Origin: Limibacterium fermenti
GTDB taxonomy: Bacteria > Bacteroidota > Bacteroidia > Bacteroidales > Dysgonomonadaceae
Length of the DNA: 64,000 nt
Direction of reading: 5' to 3'
NCBI RefSeq assembly: GCF_041902845.1
Contig: NZ_CP159486.1
Coordinates: forward strand, 3,100,001-3,164,000
Made by a program: the position numbers and the translations under genes. A model generated the notes under the pieces. The model searched no databases, had not been told where the DNA came from, and saw nothing but the letters and a program-made list of their open reading frames with translations. Below are positions 27,090 through 35,750 of this stretch, in pieces; the first letter of the stretch is position 1, and the number at the start of each line of letters is the position of its first letter.

Positions 27090-27875
27090 ATGATTACCAG
27101 CCTGCAAAACCCAGCCGTAAAAAATATTGTCAAACTCTCGAAAAATAAAGAGCGCCAACGGCAACAGCTCTTTATGATTGAAGGCGCGCGCGAATTGTCG
27201 CTGGCTTTACAAAGCCATTATGCGATCGATTCGGTATATGTATGCCGGCAGATGTTGGCAAAGACCAAGTATCCGCAGGTGCTGGACTCGATTCCCGACA
27301 AACTCGTTTATGAAATCTCTCCCGAGGTATTCGCCAAGATTGCTTACCGAGAAAATTCCGACGGATTGGTCGCGTTATCCAAACCCAAAGCGCATGCCCT
27401 TTCTGATCTGCAATTATCCGGCAACCCTTTTATCGTGGTTTTGGAAGCCGTTGAAAAGCCGGGAAACCTGGGGGCTATTTTACGAACCTGCGACGCCGCC
27501 GCTGTCGATGCCCTCATCGTTTGCGACCCGCAAACCGACTTGTATAATCCCAATGTCATCCGTTCGAGCGTGGGCGGGCTTTTTACCGTACAAACGGCGG
27601 CTTGTACCTCTTCCGAAGCCATGTCGTGGCTCGACGCCCATTCCATACACACTTTCGCAGCAGAATTAACGGCGGCTGAGTTTTATCAAAACATCGATTT
27701 CACCCATCCTTCGGCGATCATTATGGGAACAGAAGCCGACGGGCTCACCGATGCATGGTTGCAATATGCCGGCAACCGTATAAAGATACCCATGCGCGGT
27801 AAAATCGATTCGCTAAACGTTTCGGTATCGGCCGCTATACTGATCTTCGAGGCCATGAGGCAGCGCGGCTTCTAA
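27090..27875 (+). CDS. TrmH/SpoU-family RNA 2-O-methyltransferase
   Basis: 261 residues. N-terminal substrate-binding domain (SKNKERQRQQLFMIEGARELSLAL) of the SpoU type, then the knotted methyltransferase domain with the three classical motifs: EKPGNLGAILRTCDAA, IIMGTEADGL and IPMRGKIDSLNVSVSAAI. It transfers methyl from AdoMet to a ribose 2-OH in rRNA or tRNA. The substrate-binding domain favours an RlmB/TsnR-like rRNA enzyme. Its stop overlaps the stop of the next gene by 4 bases, tail to tail. Confidence 0.9.
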   Translation: MITSLQNPAVKNIVKLSKNKERQRQQLFMIEGARELSLALQSHYAIDSVYVCRQMLAKTKYPQVLDSIPDKLVYEISPEVFAKIAYRENSDGLVALSKPKAHALSDLQLSGNPFIVVLEAVEKPGNLGAILRTCDAAAVDALIVCDPQTDLYNPNVIRSSVGGLFTVQTAACTSSEAMSWLDAHSIHTFAAELTAAEFYQNIDFTHPSAIIMGTEADGLTDAWLQYAGNRIKIPMRGKIDSLNVSVSAAILIFEAMRQRGF

Positions 27876-28201
27876 AACGGATCCCGGGCATCTGAAGTCA
27901 GGCCTATTTTCGTTACTCCTCCCGGCAGATTCTCATCATGGGACGGCAAGTCGCCCGGTTGACCGCCGTCTTTTTTCATCATAAACGGCTCTAAATTATC
28001 TTTATTCCGATCATACGTATCGATCATCTCCTCCAATTGCCTTTCGGTAACCGTTCGGCAAATGGTATAGAAGTGCTCTTCCTGAAACGAAATATGATAG
28101 TACCGTATGTCTTCCTTATCGGTAATATTATCGATACGTGCAACGGTCGGGGAAAAACCCGGAATGATCACGTCAAACTTATCTCCGATTTTGTAGCTCA
28201 T
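27872..28201 (-). CDS. small protein of unknown function
   Basis: 109 residues from the ATG at 28201 (MSYKIGDKFDVIIPGF), preferred over an ATG 90 bases upstream because the extra residues look non-coding. The first 60 residues resemble a small beta-barrel (VIIPGFSPTVARIDNI, then YYHISFQEEHFYTI). The rest is a helix and a polar tail rich in Asp and Gly. No signal peptide. Convergent with the methyltransferase gene. Not recognised. Confidence 0.55.
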   Translation of the reverse strand: MSYKIGDKFDVIIPGFSPTVARIDNITDKEDIRYYHISFQEEHFYTICRTVTERQLEEMIDTYDRNKDNLEPFMMKKDGGQPGDLPSHDENLPGGVTKIGLTSDARDPF

Positions 28202-28391
28202 GTTTCTGATTGTGTTATTGTGTTCATAAATGAATTTTGCGATCGAACTATTCGGATGATTGCCTTTCCAATAGTACGAAATATATAACATACTTCTTAA
28301 ATAAAATGTTCTGAGGGAAGATGTGTGTCGGAGGGATGAATGTTTTTCTAAAAAACAGGGTAAAACACTTCCCTAAAACAAAAGAATTATG

Positions 28392-28399
28392 TACCTTTG
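28392..28399 (+). promoter_or_regulatory. orphan promoter for a short transcript
   Basis: TACCTTTG is an exact -7 element on the plus strand with no plus-strand gene downstream; it points at a short structured region and then the end of convergent thiL. Start site expected near 28406. Confidence 0.55.
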
Positions 28400-28403
28400 C
28401 ACG

Positions 28404-28475
28404 ACTGTCATTTAAAATGACACCTTAATTGTAGAGCCGTTCAGATTGTGAAATTTGGGCGGCTTATTTTTTTAT
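28404..28475 (+). ncRNA. candidate small RNA of about 70 nt
   Basis: The predicted transcript begins in a perfect 8-bp hairpin (28406-28422, TGTCATTTAAAATGACA) and ends with a stem AGCCG...CGGCT followed by a run of seven T, i.e. promoter, structured body and terminator in about 80 bp of a gene-free 364-bp gap (28202-28565). No open reading frame of note. No known RNA family is recognised. Confidence 0.4.
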
Positions 28476-28495
28476 TCCTTAACTGTAGAGCCGTT
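28423..28495 (+). repeat. pair of 19-bp direct repeats around the candidate RNA terminator
   Basis: CCTTAATTGTAGAGCCGTT (28423-28441) and CCTTAACTGTAGAGCCGTT (28477-28495) differ at one base and lie 54 bp apart. The first copy contributes the 5-prime arm of the terminator stem, the second lies beyond the T-run. Confidence 0.75.
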
Positions 28496-28565
28496 TTCTA
28501 TTTCGTGTGATTTTCTACTATATAACAGTAGGATAAAAAACATGTTCATTTTTTCTTCAAATAAT

Positions 28566-29621
28566 TTACGCCTCTTCTTCGCGAGAGCTTTCCGGAATAT
28601 GATTCCAGCCCTGTGCTTTCAACTCCATCGCCTGCCCGTCGCGCGTCACAAAATACGATCCGTTTTCGGCTTTGGTCATATGCCCGATAAGATGAATCCC
28701 CGACAGCTCCGCCATCGTATCATGCAAATGCAGCGGCACGGTAAACAACAGTTCATAGTCTTCTCCTCCATTCAGAGCCACCGTAGCCACATTCATATTA
28801 AACGTCTCGGCCATCATAGCCGTTTGGTAATCTATCGGAAGGCGCTCCTCAAACAATTGGCAACCGACATGGCTTTCTTTGCAGAGATGCAATATATCGG
28901 ACGACAGGCCATCGGAAACATCAATCATCGAAGTAGGAACGATTCCATGTTCGGCCAACATCTTCACAATATCTTTACGGGCCTCGGGTTTCAACTGCCT
29001 TTCCAGCAAATATTCTTTTCCTGCAAAATCGGGCTGAAATTCTTTGCTGTTGCTTTTATCAAATACCCTTTTTTCACGCTCCAACAGTTGCAACCCCATA
29101 TAGGCAGCCCCTAAATCGCCCGACACGTAGATCAGGTCGGTGTCTTTTGCTCCGCTACGGTAAACAATCTGCTCTTCGTCGGCAATGCCGATGCAGGTGA
29201 TGCTCACCGTAAATCCCGTTAACGAAGAAGACGTATCGCCACCCACAATGTCCACGCCATACGTCTCACAAGCCAACAGCAGGCCGGCATAAAATTCTTC
29301 GATATCTTCCACCGAAAAACGATTGGAAATCCCCAACGAAACCGTTATTTGTTGCGGGGTTCCATTCATGGCATAAATATCGGAAAAATTCACCACAGCC
29401 GATTTGTATCCCAAATGTTTCATCGGCACATACACCAAATCGAAATGGATTCCTTCGAGAAGCAGATCGGTTGTCACCAATGTGCGTTTATGGGCATTAT
29501 CGATAACCGCAGCATCATCTCCTACCCCTTTGCGAGAAGTAGGTTGCGTTAATTGTATGTGCTTCGTGAGATGATCGATCAACCCGAACTCTCCCAGAGA
29601 CGATATTTCTTTTCCTTTCAT
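28566..29621 (-). CDS. thiL: thiamine-monophosphate kinase
   Basis: 351 residues. ThiL phosphorylates thiamine monophosphate to the active cofactor thiamine diphosphate with ATP. Family motifs are in order: GVGDDAAVID near the start, TTDLLLEGIHFDL, VGGDTSSS, MIDVSDGLSSD, and GGEDYELLF. Length is as expected (about 330-350). It is the last gene of the sppA-lpxK-punA-thiL series on the minus strand, separated from punA by a 216-bp gap of word repeats; no strong promoter is seen in that gap. Confidence 0.93.
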   Translation of the reverse strand: MKGKEISSLGEFGLIDHLTKHIQLTQPTSRKGVGDDAAVIDNAHKRTLVTTDLLLEGIHFDLVYVPMKHLGYKSAVVNFSDIYAMNGTPQQITVSLGISNRFSVEDIEEFYAGLLLACETYGVDIVGGDTSSSLTGFTVSITCIGIADEEQIVYRSGAKDTDLIYVSGDLGAAYMGLQLLEREKRVFDKSNSKEFQPDFAGKEYLLERQLKPEARKDIVKMLAEHGIVPTSMIDVSDGLSSDILHLCKESHVGCQLFEERLPIDYQTAMMAETFNMNVATVALNGGEDYELLFTVPLHLHDTMAELSGIHLIGHMTKAENGSYFVTRDGQAMELKAQGWNHIPESSREEEA

Positions 29622-29689
29622 ATTAATCTCGATATAAATAATTCAAGTTTCGCAAGTTATTCCGCCTGAAAATTTGCAGCTTACAGTTT

Positions 29690-29812
29690 ACAGTTACTGT
29701 TTACTGCATACTTCTTACTCCTAACTATTTGTAATTTGTAATTCGTAATTTGTAATTCGTAATTCGTAATTTGTAATTCGTAATCTGTAATTCGTAATTT
29801 GTAATTTCTTAA
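29690..29812 (-). repeat. 10-mer word repeats between punA and thiL
   Basis: On the minus strand the gap reads as tandem AATTACGAATTACAAATTAC words preceded (on that strand, downstream) by AACTGTAAACTGTAAGC. The same words occur on the plus strand at 49.4 and 54.6 kb next to plus-strand genes, so orientation follows transcription. There is no spacer structure, so it is not a CRISPR. Confidence 0.8.
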
Positions 29813-29837
29813 AGTCCCTCGCGAAACTTGAGTCATC

Positions 29838-30650
29838 TCATATTTTTTGAATCACGGCACGCATGATCTCGGCCATTTTGGGCTGCGCTATCTTCGCCGC
29901 TTCCTGCACATCTTCGTGCGAAACTTCGACAATTTTCCCGATTACACCTAAATCGGTAATAATAGAGAAGGCAAGAACTTTCATCTTGGCATGATTGGCC
30001 ACAATCACTTCGGGAACGGTAGACATGCCCACCGCATCGCCTCCGATGATACGGAAGAAGTTATATTCGGCCGGCGTTTCGAACGTGGGGCCTTGAACGC
30101 CTACATACACACCATGTTGTAGCTTGATATTTTTTTCTTTTGCGATATTCATTGCCAGCAAACGTAACTCGCGGTCATAGGCTTCGCTCATATCCGGGAA
30201 ACGGGTTCCCAATTCATTGTAGTTCTTTCCGTGCAGCGGATGTTCGGGAAACATATTGATATGATCTTCTATCAACATAATATCTCCGATATCGAAACTG
30301 GAATTCATTCCTCCGGCAGCATTCGACACGAAAAGATACTGGATTCCCAATGCTTGAAACACGCGGATGGGAAAGGTGACCTCCTGCATGTTATAGCCTT
30401 CATAATAATGAAAACGCCCTTGCATGGCCAGCACCTTTTTACCGCCTAACGTTCCGACGATAAGCTTTCCGCTATGCCCTTCAACGGTCGACAAGGGAAA
30501 GTTGGGAATCTCGGCGTAGGGAATTTCGTTTTTATCTTCTATTTCATGCACTAATTCGCCTAATCCCGTACCTAAAATAATGGCGGTATTAGGAATTTCG
30601 TGAATCTTTTTTCTTAAATAATCAGCGGTTTGTTTGATAATTTCTAACAT
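29838..30650 (-). CDS. punA: purine nucleoside phosphorylase
   Basis: 270 residues. Trimeric PNP of the inosine/guanosine type: phosphate loop ILGTGLGELV, GHSGKLIVG, GRFHYYEGY, the Ser/Asn-containing NAAGGMN, and QGPTFETPAEY with the purine-binding Glu, then GMSTVPEVIVANH. It splits purine nucleosides to base and ribose 1-phosphate for salvage. Its start overlaps the end of lpxK by 29 bases, so the two are co-transcribed. Confidence 0.93.
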   Translation of the reverse strand: MLEIIKQTADYLRKKIHEIPNTAIILGTGLGELVHEIEDKNEIPYAEIPNFPLSTVEGHSGKLIVGTLGGKKVLAMQGRFHYYEGYNMQEVTFPIRVFQALGIQYLFVSNAAGGMNSSFDIGDIMLIEDHINMFPEHPLHGKNYNELGTRFPDMSEAYDRELRLLAMNIAKEKNIKLQHGVYVGVQGPTFETPAEYNFFRIIGGDAVGMSTVPEVIVANHAKMKVLAFSIITDLGVIGKIVEVSHEDVQEAAKIAQPKMAEIMRAVIQKI

Positions 30651-31719
30651 GTTGATTGATTTTTTTATTGAATTGTTCTTTTTTTGATTGTTCTATAAAG
30701 CGCACCTTAATAGGCACATAATAGAGTCGTTTTTTCAAGTCCTCCTCAAGGAAAGGCAATGATTGAAAACGCATCGCATCTTTTTCGGTCGTGACAATCA
30801 TTTTATCGTCGCCCTCCATTTTCTTAAACAGGTCACGAATGGTGCGGATATCGTCTTTTGTGAACGAGTGATGATCGGGGAAAAACCGGGTATGTAAAGA
30901 ATCCGTTTTTTGCTTTAACTCATTTACTAAAGGTTCCGGAGCGGCAATACCGGCCACTAAAAGCACGTGAGTGCCGGGAAGAATATCCGCCTTTTGCCCT
31001 CTTTCCTCGAATTCAGGAAACACGGAAACCGGATCGCCATATTGAATAGAGGAAAAATATAAATTCTGATAAGGATACAAGTTAAGCCCTTTAGTATAAA
31101 TACGGAAATCAATCGCTTGCATATCCGGCGGGCACTTTGTGACAATGACCATGGAAGCTCTGTTCTTTCCACTTATGGATTCCCGAAGCGACCCGGCCGG
31201 CAAAAGTTGATCTTCATAGACAGGTCGATGGCTATCTACTAAAAGAATCGACAAAGAGGGTTGCACGTATCGATGCTGAAAGCCGTCATCCAATAAGATC
31301 ACGTCGGGACGTTCGCCCTGCCCGCTATCGAGCAGTTTTTTAATGGCGCGTCTTCTGTTTTTATCCACCACCACGAGCGTCCGGGGATACTTCCTCTTTA
31401 TTTGTAGCGGCTCATCTCCTACCTCAGCGGCTTTCGAATCCTCTTCGACCATTAAAAAGCCCTTGGTTTTCCTTTTATATCCCCGGCTAAGCACAGCCAC
31501 CTTATATCGCGAGGACAATAGCTCTATTAAATATTCGATATGAGGAGTTTTGCCGGTTCCCCCAACCGTGATATTTCCGACACAAATAATCGGAACAGGA
31601 AATTTTTCTTGTTTTAGGATATGATGGTCGAATAGAAAATTCCGAAAGCGAACACCGGCCCCATATAACCATGAAAACGGCAATAACGAACGGCGTATTT
31701 CGACGGGCGGAGTATCCAT
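30622..31719 (-). CDS. lpxK: tetraacyldisaccharide 4-kinase
   Basis: 365 residues. LpxK adds the 4-prime phosphate of lipid A. Walker A-type loop in GNITVGGTGKTPH, then LSRGYKRKTKG, VGDEPLQI and LLDDGFQHR. A hydrophobic N-terminal helix fits membrane association. Located 23 bp after sppA and overlapping punA; an envelope-maintenance cluster together with sppA. Confidence 0.93.
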   Translation of the reverse strand: MDTPPVEIRRSLLPFSWLYGAGVRFRNFLFDHHILKQEKFPVPIICVGNITVGGTGKTPHIEYLIELLSSRYKVAVLSRGYKRKTKGFLMVEEDSKAAEVGDEPLQIKRKYPRTLVVVDKNRRRAIKKLLDSGQGERPDVILLDDGFQHRYVQPSLSILLVDSHRPVYEDQLLPAGSLRESISGKNRASMVIVTKCPPDMQAIDFRIYTKGLNLYPYQNLYFSSIQYGDPVSVFPEFEERGQKADILPGTHVLLVAGIAAPEPLVNELKQKTDSLHTRFFPDHHSFTKDDIRTIRDLFKKMEGDDKMIVTTEKDAMRFQSLPFLEEDLKKRLYYVPIKVRFIEQSKKEQFNKKINQHVRNYQTNR

Positions 31720-31742
31720 TACACTTATAATTCGTTTACATC

Positions 31743-33518
31743 TTATCGAATATTCAAATCAGCCGGAATCCGAGCCTGAACAAAATCCTGCTCTTTCATA
31801 TCTTTGACCAGCGTAAATAAATCGTAGCTCCGGCCTAAATACTGCTTCAATGTTTTAGCGGCCAAATCTTCCCTTTGTTTATCGAATAGCTGCTCGAACT
31901 TCGAACGCATCTTCGGATATTCAAATACCACATAACTTTTCCCCAGATTGGCCAATTCGGCTGCAACTTCGATGGCTTTTTCAATACCGCCAAGTTCGTC
32001 CACCAATCCGATTTCCTTTGCCTGATTACCCGTCCAAACGCGGCCTTCGGCATAAAGCTTCAAGGAATCTTTAGATATGCCGCGGCCTTCGGCACAACGG
32101 GTCACAAAGAGGTCGTATCCTTGCTCTATCATGTTTTGGAATAATTGTTTCTCGCCGTCATTGAGGGGGCGGGAAAAATCGCCGAAATCGGAGTAGGTGT
32201 TGGTTTTTACCACATCCGTACTAATACCCAGTTTGTCCGCAGTGCCTTCGAAGTTCGGAACCATTCCGAAAATACCGATCGAACCGGTTAATGTCGTCGG
32301 CTGAGCGACAATCTTATCGGCGTTGCAAGAAATATAATAACCTCCCGAAGCCGCGTAATCGCCCATCGAAACCACTACCGGTTTTTCCTCTTTCAGGCTA
32401 CTGATGGCTTTCCATATCTGTTCGGAAGCATAAGCGCTTCCTCCGCCCGAGTTGACCCTGAAAACAACCGCCTTTATATCGTCATCCTTCCGAAGCTTTT
32501 CGATCTGATCGACGATAAATTTATCCTGAATATTGGTCGCTCCGGAACCGGACGTGATATTTCCATTGGCATACAGGATGGCGATGGAGTTTTCGGTTTT
32601 CTTTAGTTGCTGGGTCTTGACCGATTTCATATCCTGAACGGATGCGTACGGAATACTTGCGTCCGCTTCAATGCTGAGCAATGAGCGCAGATAATTCTTC
32701 ATTTCGGTTTCATACAAAACGGTATCGACCAAACGGGAGGTCAACAGGAAATCCGTCTCGTGCATTGCAGGGACTTTGTTGGCAAGCGAATCGATTGCCT
32801 GCGAAGAGAGCCCGCGCGCTTCCGCCATATCATCGCGAAGTTCGCCCCAAAGATCATGCAGATAGGAACTCACCTGCTCTCGGTTCGCTTCGCTCATTTT
32901 ATCTTGAATAAAAGGCTCAACAGCCGACTTATAGGTACCTACTTTAAAGATTTGCACATCGACACCCAGCTTTTTCAATGCATCTTTATAGAATATCGGC
33001 ATCGAGGCCAATCCATGTATGTCAAGCATTCCCTGAGGGTTAATCGCAATCTTATCCGCAACGGAAGCCAGATAATAGCCCGCTTGGGAATAAGAGTCGG
33101 CATAAGCGACAATAAATTTTCCGCTTTCCTTAAAACGCTCGAGCTCTTGGCGAATTTCAGCTAATGTGGCAATGGAAGCGCTAAACATACGGGAATCGAA
33201 ATAAATTCCTTTGATGTTGTCATTATTTTTGGCTTTCCGGATAGCGCCCACAATATCGTTCAAACCCATTGTAGAGGGCTCATTTTCGAACATAGAACTA
33301 AACGGATCTTCTTCCGGAGTTCTTTCCGTCACCTGACCGGTAAGGCGCAAGTTCAGAATGCTGTTTTCTTGCAAAGTAAATTTTTCTTGAGTAGAAAGGG
33401 AGCCAAGGAAAGAACTCATCGTACCGAAGAAAAACAGCATTGCCACAAAGGAGAGTAGAATGTTTGCAATCACAAAGCCCAAAGCCGAAGCAAGCATTAT
33501 TTTCAGGAAATCTTTCAT
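31743..33518 (-). CDS. sppA: signal peptide peptidase SppA, long form
   Basis: 591 residues from the ATG at 33518 (MKDFLKIMLASALGFV), chosen because the predicted promoter starts transcription only about 23 bases upstream, which excludes the longer frame. One N-terminal membrane helix, then two S49 protease domains. The first holds SYSQAGYYLASVADKI with the general-base Lys, the second GDYAASGGYYISCNADKI with the nucleophilic Ser and TLTGSIGIFG. It degrades cleaved signal peptides in the membrane. First gene of the minus-strand series with lpxK, punA and thiL. Confidence 0.92.
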   Translation of the reverse strand: MKDFLKIMLASALGFVIANILLSFVAMLFFFGTMSSFLGSLSTQEKFTLQENSILNLRLTGQVTERTPEEDPFSSMFENEPSTMGLNDIVGAIRKAKNNDNIKGIYFDSRMFSASIATLAEIRQELERFKESGKFIVAYADSYSQAGYYLASVADKIAINPQGMLDIHGLASMPIFYKDALKKLGVDVQIFKVGTYKSAVEPFIQDKMSEANREQVSSYLHDLWGELRDDMAEARGLSSQAIDSLANKVPAMHETDFLLTSRLVDTVLYETEMKNYLRSLLSIEADASIPYASVQDMKSVKTQQLKKTENSIAILYANGNITSGSGATNIQDKFIVDQIEKLRKDDDIKAVVFRVNSGGGSAYASEQIWKAISSLKEEKPVVVSMGDYAASGGYYISCNADKIVAQPTTLTGSIGIFGMVPNFEGTADKLGISTDVVKTNTYSDFGDFSRPLNDGEKQLFQNMIEQGYDLFVTRCAEGRGISKDSLKLYAEGRVWTGNQAKEIGLVDELGGIEKAIEVAAELANLGKSYVVFEYPKMRSKFEQLFDKQREDLAAKTLKQYLGRSYDLFTLVKDMKEQDFVQARIPADLNIR

Positions 33519-33547
33519 ATAAGAAATTTTTATATTTATAGAAACAA

Positions 33548-33577
33548 CAAAAATAAAGAAAAAAGGCGGATATTGCA
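33548..33577 (-). promoter_or_regulatory. promoter of the sppA-lpxK-punA series
   Basis: Minus-strand TATTTTTG (plus 33548-33555) with TTG at plus 33575-33577 gives a full Bacteroidetes promoter just before sppA. The rest of the 337-bp gap to the sigma gene holds a GC-rich patch (33630-33670) without recognised elements. Confidence 0.6.
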
Positions 33578-33795
33578 ATATAAACGCCTTGATTTTAATC
33601 CTATTCTTTTACAGGATGCTGTCATCTCCCGCCTAACGCCTCCTTGCCGTTCGGCGGATAAAAAAAGCGCCGATCTTTGCGTTTAAAACGGAAATACTCC
33701 CGGAGCGAAGCCTCCAATCGAGGCTATTTAGTGATTTTAATTCTTTCTTAGATTGTTTTATAAACAAAACAGACGCCTTCAACCATAAAAAATAA

Positions 33796-33803
33796 TAAAT
33801 TTG
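33796..33803 (+). promoter_or_regulatory. -7 element upstream of the ECF sigma gene
   Basis: TAAATTTG matches TAnnTTTG about 60 bases before the sigma factor start. -33 element unclear. Confidence 0.5.
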
Positions 33804-33855
33804 CAAAAAAAAGCCGCCCTCGTGCAGCGTTTTTAGCTTTTTTCCATCATAATCT

Positions 33856-34437
33856 ATGTATGCGAGAAGAATGGATGAATCGCAATTAATAATAGCGTGT
33901 AAGAAACAAGATCGTAACGCTCAAAGAGCGCTATACGAATTGTATGCTCCAAAAATGATGACGGTTTGTTTGCGTTATTGTAAAAATGAGGAAACAGCCC
34001 GCGATTTATTACACGACGGATTCATTCAAGTATTTACGCATATAAGCTCTTATGCGGGTAAAGGTTCTTTTCAAGGCTGGTTAAGACGGATTTTTGTAAA
34101 TGTGGCGCTCGAGAATTATCGGCAAGAAGCTCGGAGAAATAAATTTATGGAAGAATACGAATATGAAATAACCGATTTGGAAGACGATTATCAGGACAAT
34201 CGGTTCGATATCGAAAATATTTCTCAAGAAACGGTGATGCAAATGATCCAGGAATTACCGACAGGGTATAGAACGATTTTTAATTTATTCATTTTTGAGG
34301 AGATGCCTCATAAAGAAATCGCGAAGCTATTGGGTATAAATGAAGCGGCATCCCGGTCGCAATTCTATCGGGCAAAAACACAATTACAAAAGAAAATCAG
34401 CGTATTACTGGAACGTAATAAACGACAAGCTCAATGA
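33856..34437 (+). CDS. ECF-type RNA polymerase sigma factor
   Basis: 193 residues (or 188 from the ATG at 33871). Region 2 has ELYAPKMMTVCLRYCKNEE and ARDLLHDGFIQVFTHI, and region 4 has LPTGYRTIFNLFIFE then HKEIAKLLGINEAASRSQFYRAKTQL, the helix-turn-helix binding the -35 region. It would redirect RNA polymerase to a small regulon. Its stop overlaps the start of the next gene, which encodes a probable membrane partner, the standard sigma/anti-sigma arrangement. Confidence 0.9.
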   Translation: MYARRMDESQLIIACKKQDRNAQRALYELYAPKMMTVCLRYCKNEETARDLLHDGFIQVFTHISSYAGKGSFQGWLRRIFVNVALENYRQEARRNKFMEEYEYEITDLEDDYQDNRFDIENISQETVMQMIQELPTGYRTIFNLFIFEEMPHKEIAKLLGINEAASRSQFYRAKTQLQKKISVLLERNKRQAQ

Positions 34438-35726
34438 ACGAAGACAATAATATAAGACAACAATTTCAGTCTAAGCTGAACAACTTCGAGGCGCGCGTCC
34501 CCGAAGACGGTTGGGTTCGGCTGGAAGAATCGCTTATCGCCGCGTCTAAACTAAAACGACTGCGGAGCAGGTGGTATATCGGTTCGGCTGCTGCCGTACT
34601 GGCATTACTTATCGGCAGTCTATTGTTTTTCCCCACGTCGATAGAAGATCCGTCTCCGATCATAACGCAGCAAAAAACCATTCCGCAAACAGAAGAGCAT
34701 AAGAAAAGCGAAAAGCAAAAAGCAAAACATAAAGTTCCCGCACAATATGCCCATAAAAATAAAAAGAAGGCGGTATCCGGCATTCGACAAAACACGGAGA
34801 AAGAGAACGATCTTATTTTTGCTTCCGGGGAATCTCCTGCGAAATTAAATCCGGTTGAAAAATCGTCATCTGAAATTGAACGCACATCCGAAAAGGACCA
34901 ATCCTCTCCCCAAAAACAAGAAAAGAAAATAAGTCAAGCGGAGAAGGATCGCCTAATCGAAGAGTTTGCCCAAGCAGGGAAAAAGGATATGTTACTTGCG
35001 GCGTTAGAGACCGGCGCAAAAACGAAAAACAGGAACACCGGCATTGGAATAACCGGCGGCGGGGGCCTGCTTTCTTCCGAAAGGACTGTGAACGCCCCCA
35101 TGACATTGCGAAGCGCATCGGCTAATCCGAAAGATAAAGAGCATTATTCTTCTCCTCCGAAGCAACTCGATCTCACATCCAACCCAGCCGATAACATCGC
35201 AGAAATGGAGCATGCACAACCGGTATCGTTGGGAATTACCGTTTCAAAAGTCGTCTTCGACAATTTGTCGGTCGAAACGGGATTGGTATATACCTATTTA
35301 TATTCGAAGACAAAAAACACCAATATCAATTCCGACACTAAAGAAACATTGCATATTCATTATTTGGGTATTCCCGTAAACGTCAATTATTATTTCCTTT
35401 CCATCCATAAACTGGATATATATGCTTCTTTGGGAGGTATGATTGAAAAAGACATTCACGGAGAATTCAGACGAAACCGCAATTCGGAAGTGAAAGAATT
35501 AAACAGTTCATCCTCGAAACAAGAAACGATTTCGGTGAAACAAGATAATCCTCAGCTATCGATTAATGCGGGCTTCGGCTTATCGTATCCGATATATAAA
35601 AATTTGAATTTATACGGGAAAATCGGAGGTGCGTATTATTTTGAAACGAATAATCCTTATAAAACTATTTATTCGGAGCAGAAGATTATGCTCGATCTGA
35701 ACCTCGGATTAAGAGTTGAATTTTAA
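34434..35726 (+). CDS. membrane protein with anti-sigma-like start and outer-membrane barrel-like end
   Basis: 430 residues starting in the last codons of the sigma gene. Residues 1-45 are a cytoplasmic helix pair (FEARVPEDGWVRLEESL); one membrane helix follows (about 47-62, YIGSAAAVLALLIGSLLFF). Residues about 75-200 are a long Lys/Glu/Gln linker. Residues about 250-430 look like a porin-type beta-barrel (VSKVVFDNLSVETGLVYTYLY, then LNLGLRVEF at the end). This is the Bacteroidales layout in which an inner-membrane anti-sigma-like helix is joined to an outer-membrane-type domain. It probably controls the upstream sigma factor, linking it to envelope state; inference from position. Confidence 0.7.
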   Translation: MNEDNNIRQQFQSKLNNFEARVPEDGWVRLEESLIAASKLKRLRSRWYIGSAAAVLALLIGSLLFFPTSIEDPSPIITQQKTIPQTEEHKKSEKQKAKHKVPAQYAHKNKKKAVSGIRQNTEKENDLIFASGESPAKLNPVEKSSSEIERTSEKDQSSPQKQEKKISQAEKDRLIEEFAQAGKKDMLLAALETGAKTKNRNTGIGITGGGGLLSSERTVNAPMTLRSASANPKDKEHYSSPPKQLDLTSNPADNIAEMEHAQPVSLGITVSKVVFDNLSVETGLVYTYLYSKTKNTNINSDTKETLHIHYLGIPVNVNYYFLSIHKLDIYASLGGMIEKDIHGEFRRNRNSEVKELNSSSSKQETISVKQDNPQLSINAGFGLSYPIYKNLNLYGKIGGAYYFETNNPYKTIYSEQKIMLDLNLGLRVEF

Positions 35727-35750
35727 TTATCAATTTAAATATAGAACAAA

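Noticed and set aside
29690..29812. CRISPR-like tandem repeat
   Set aside because: The 10-base words are contiguous with no unique spacers and no cas genes are near.
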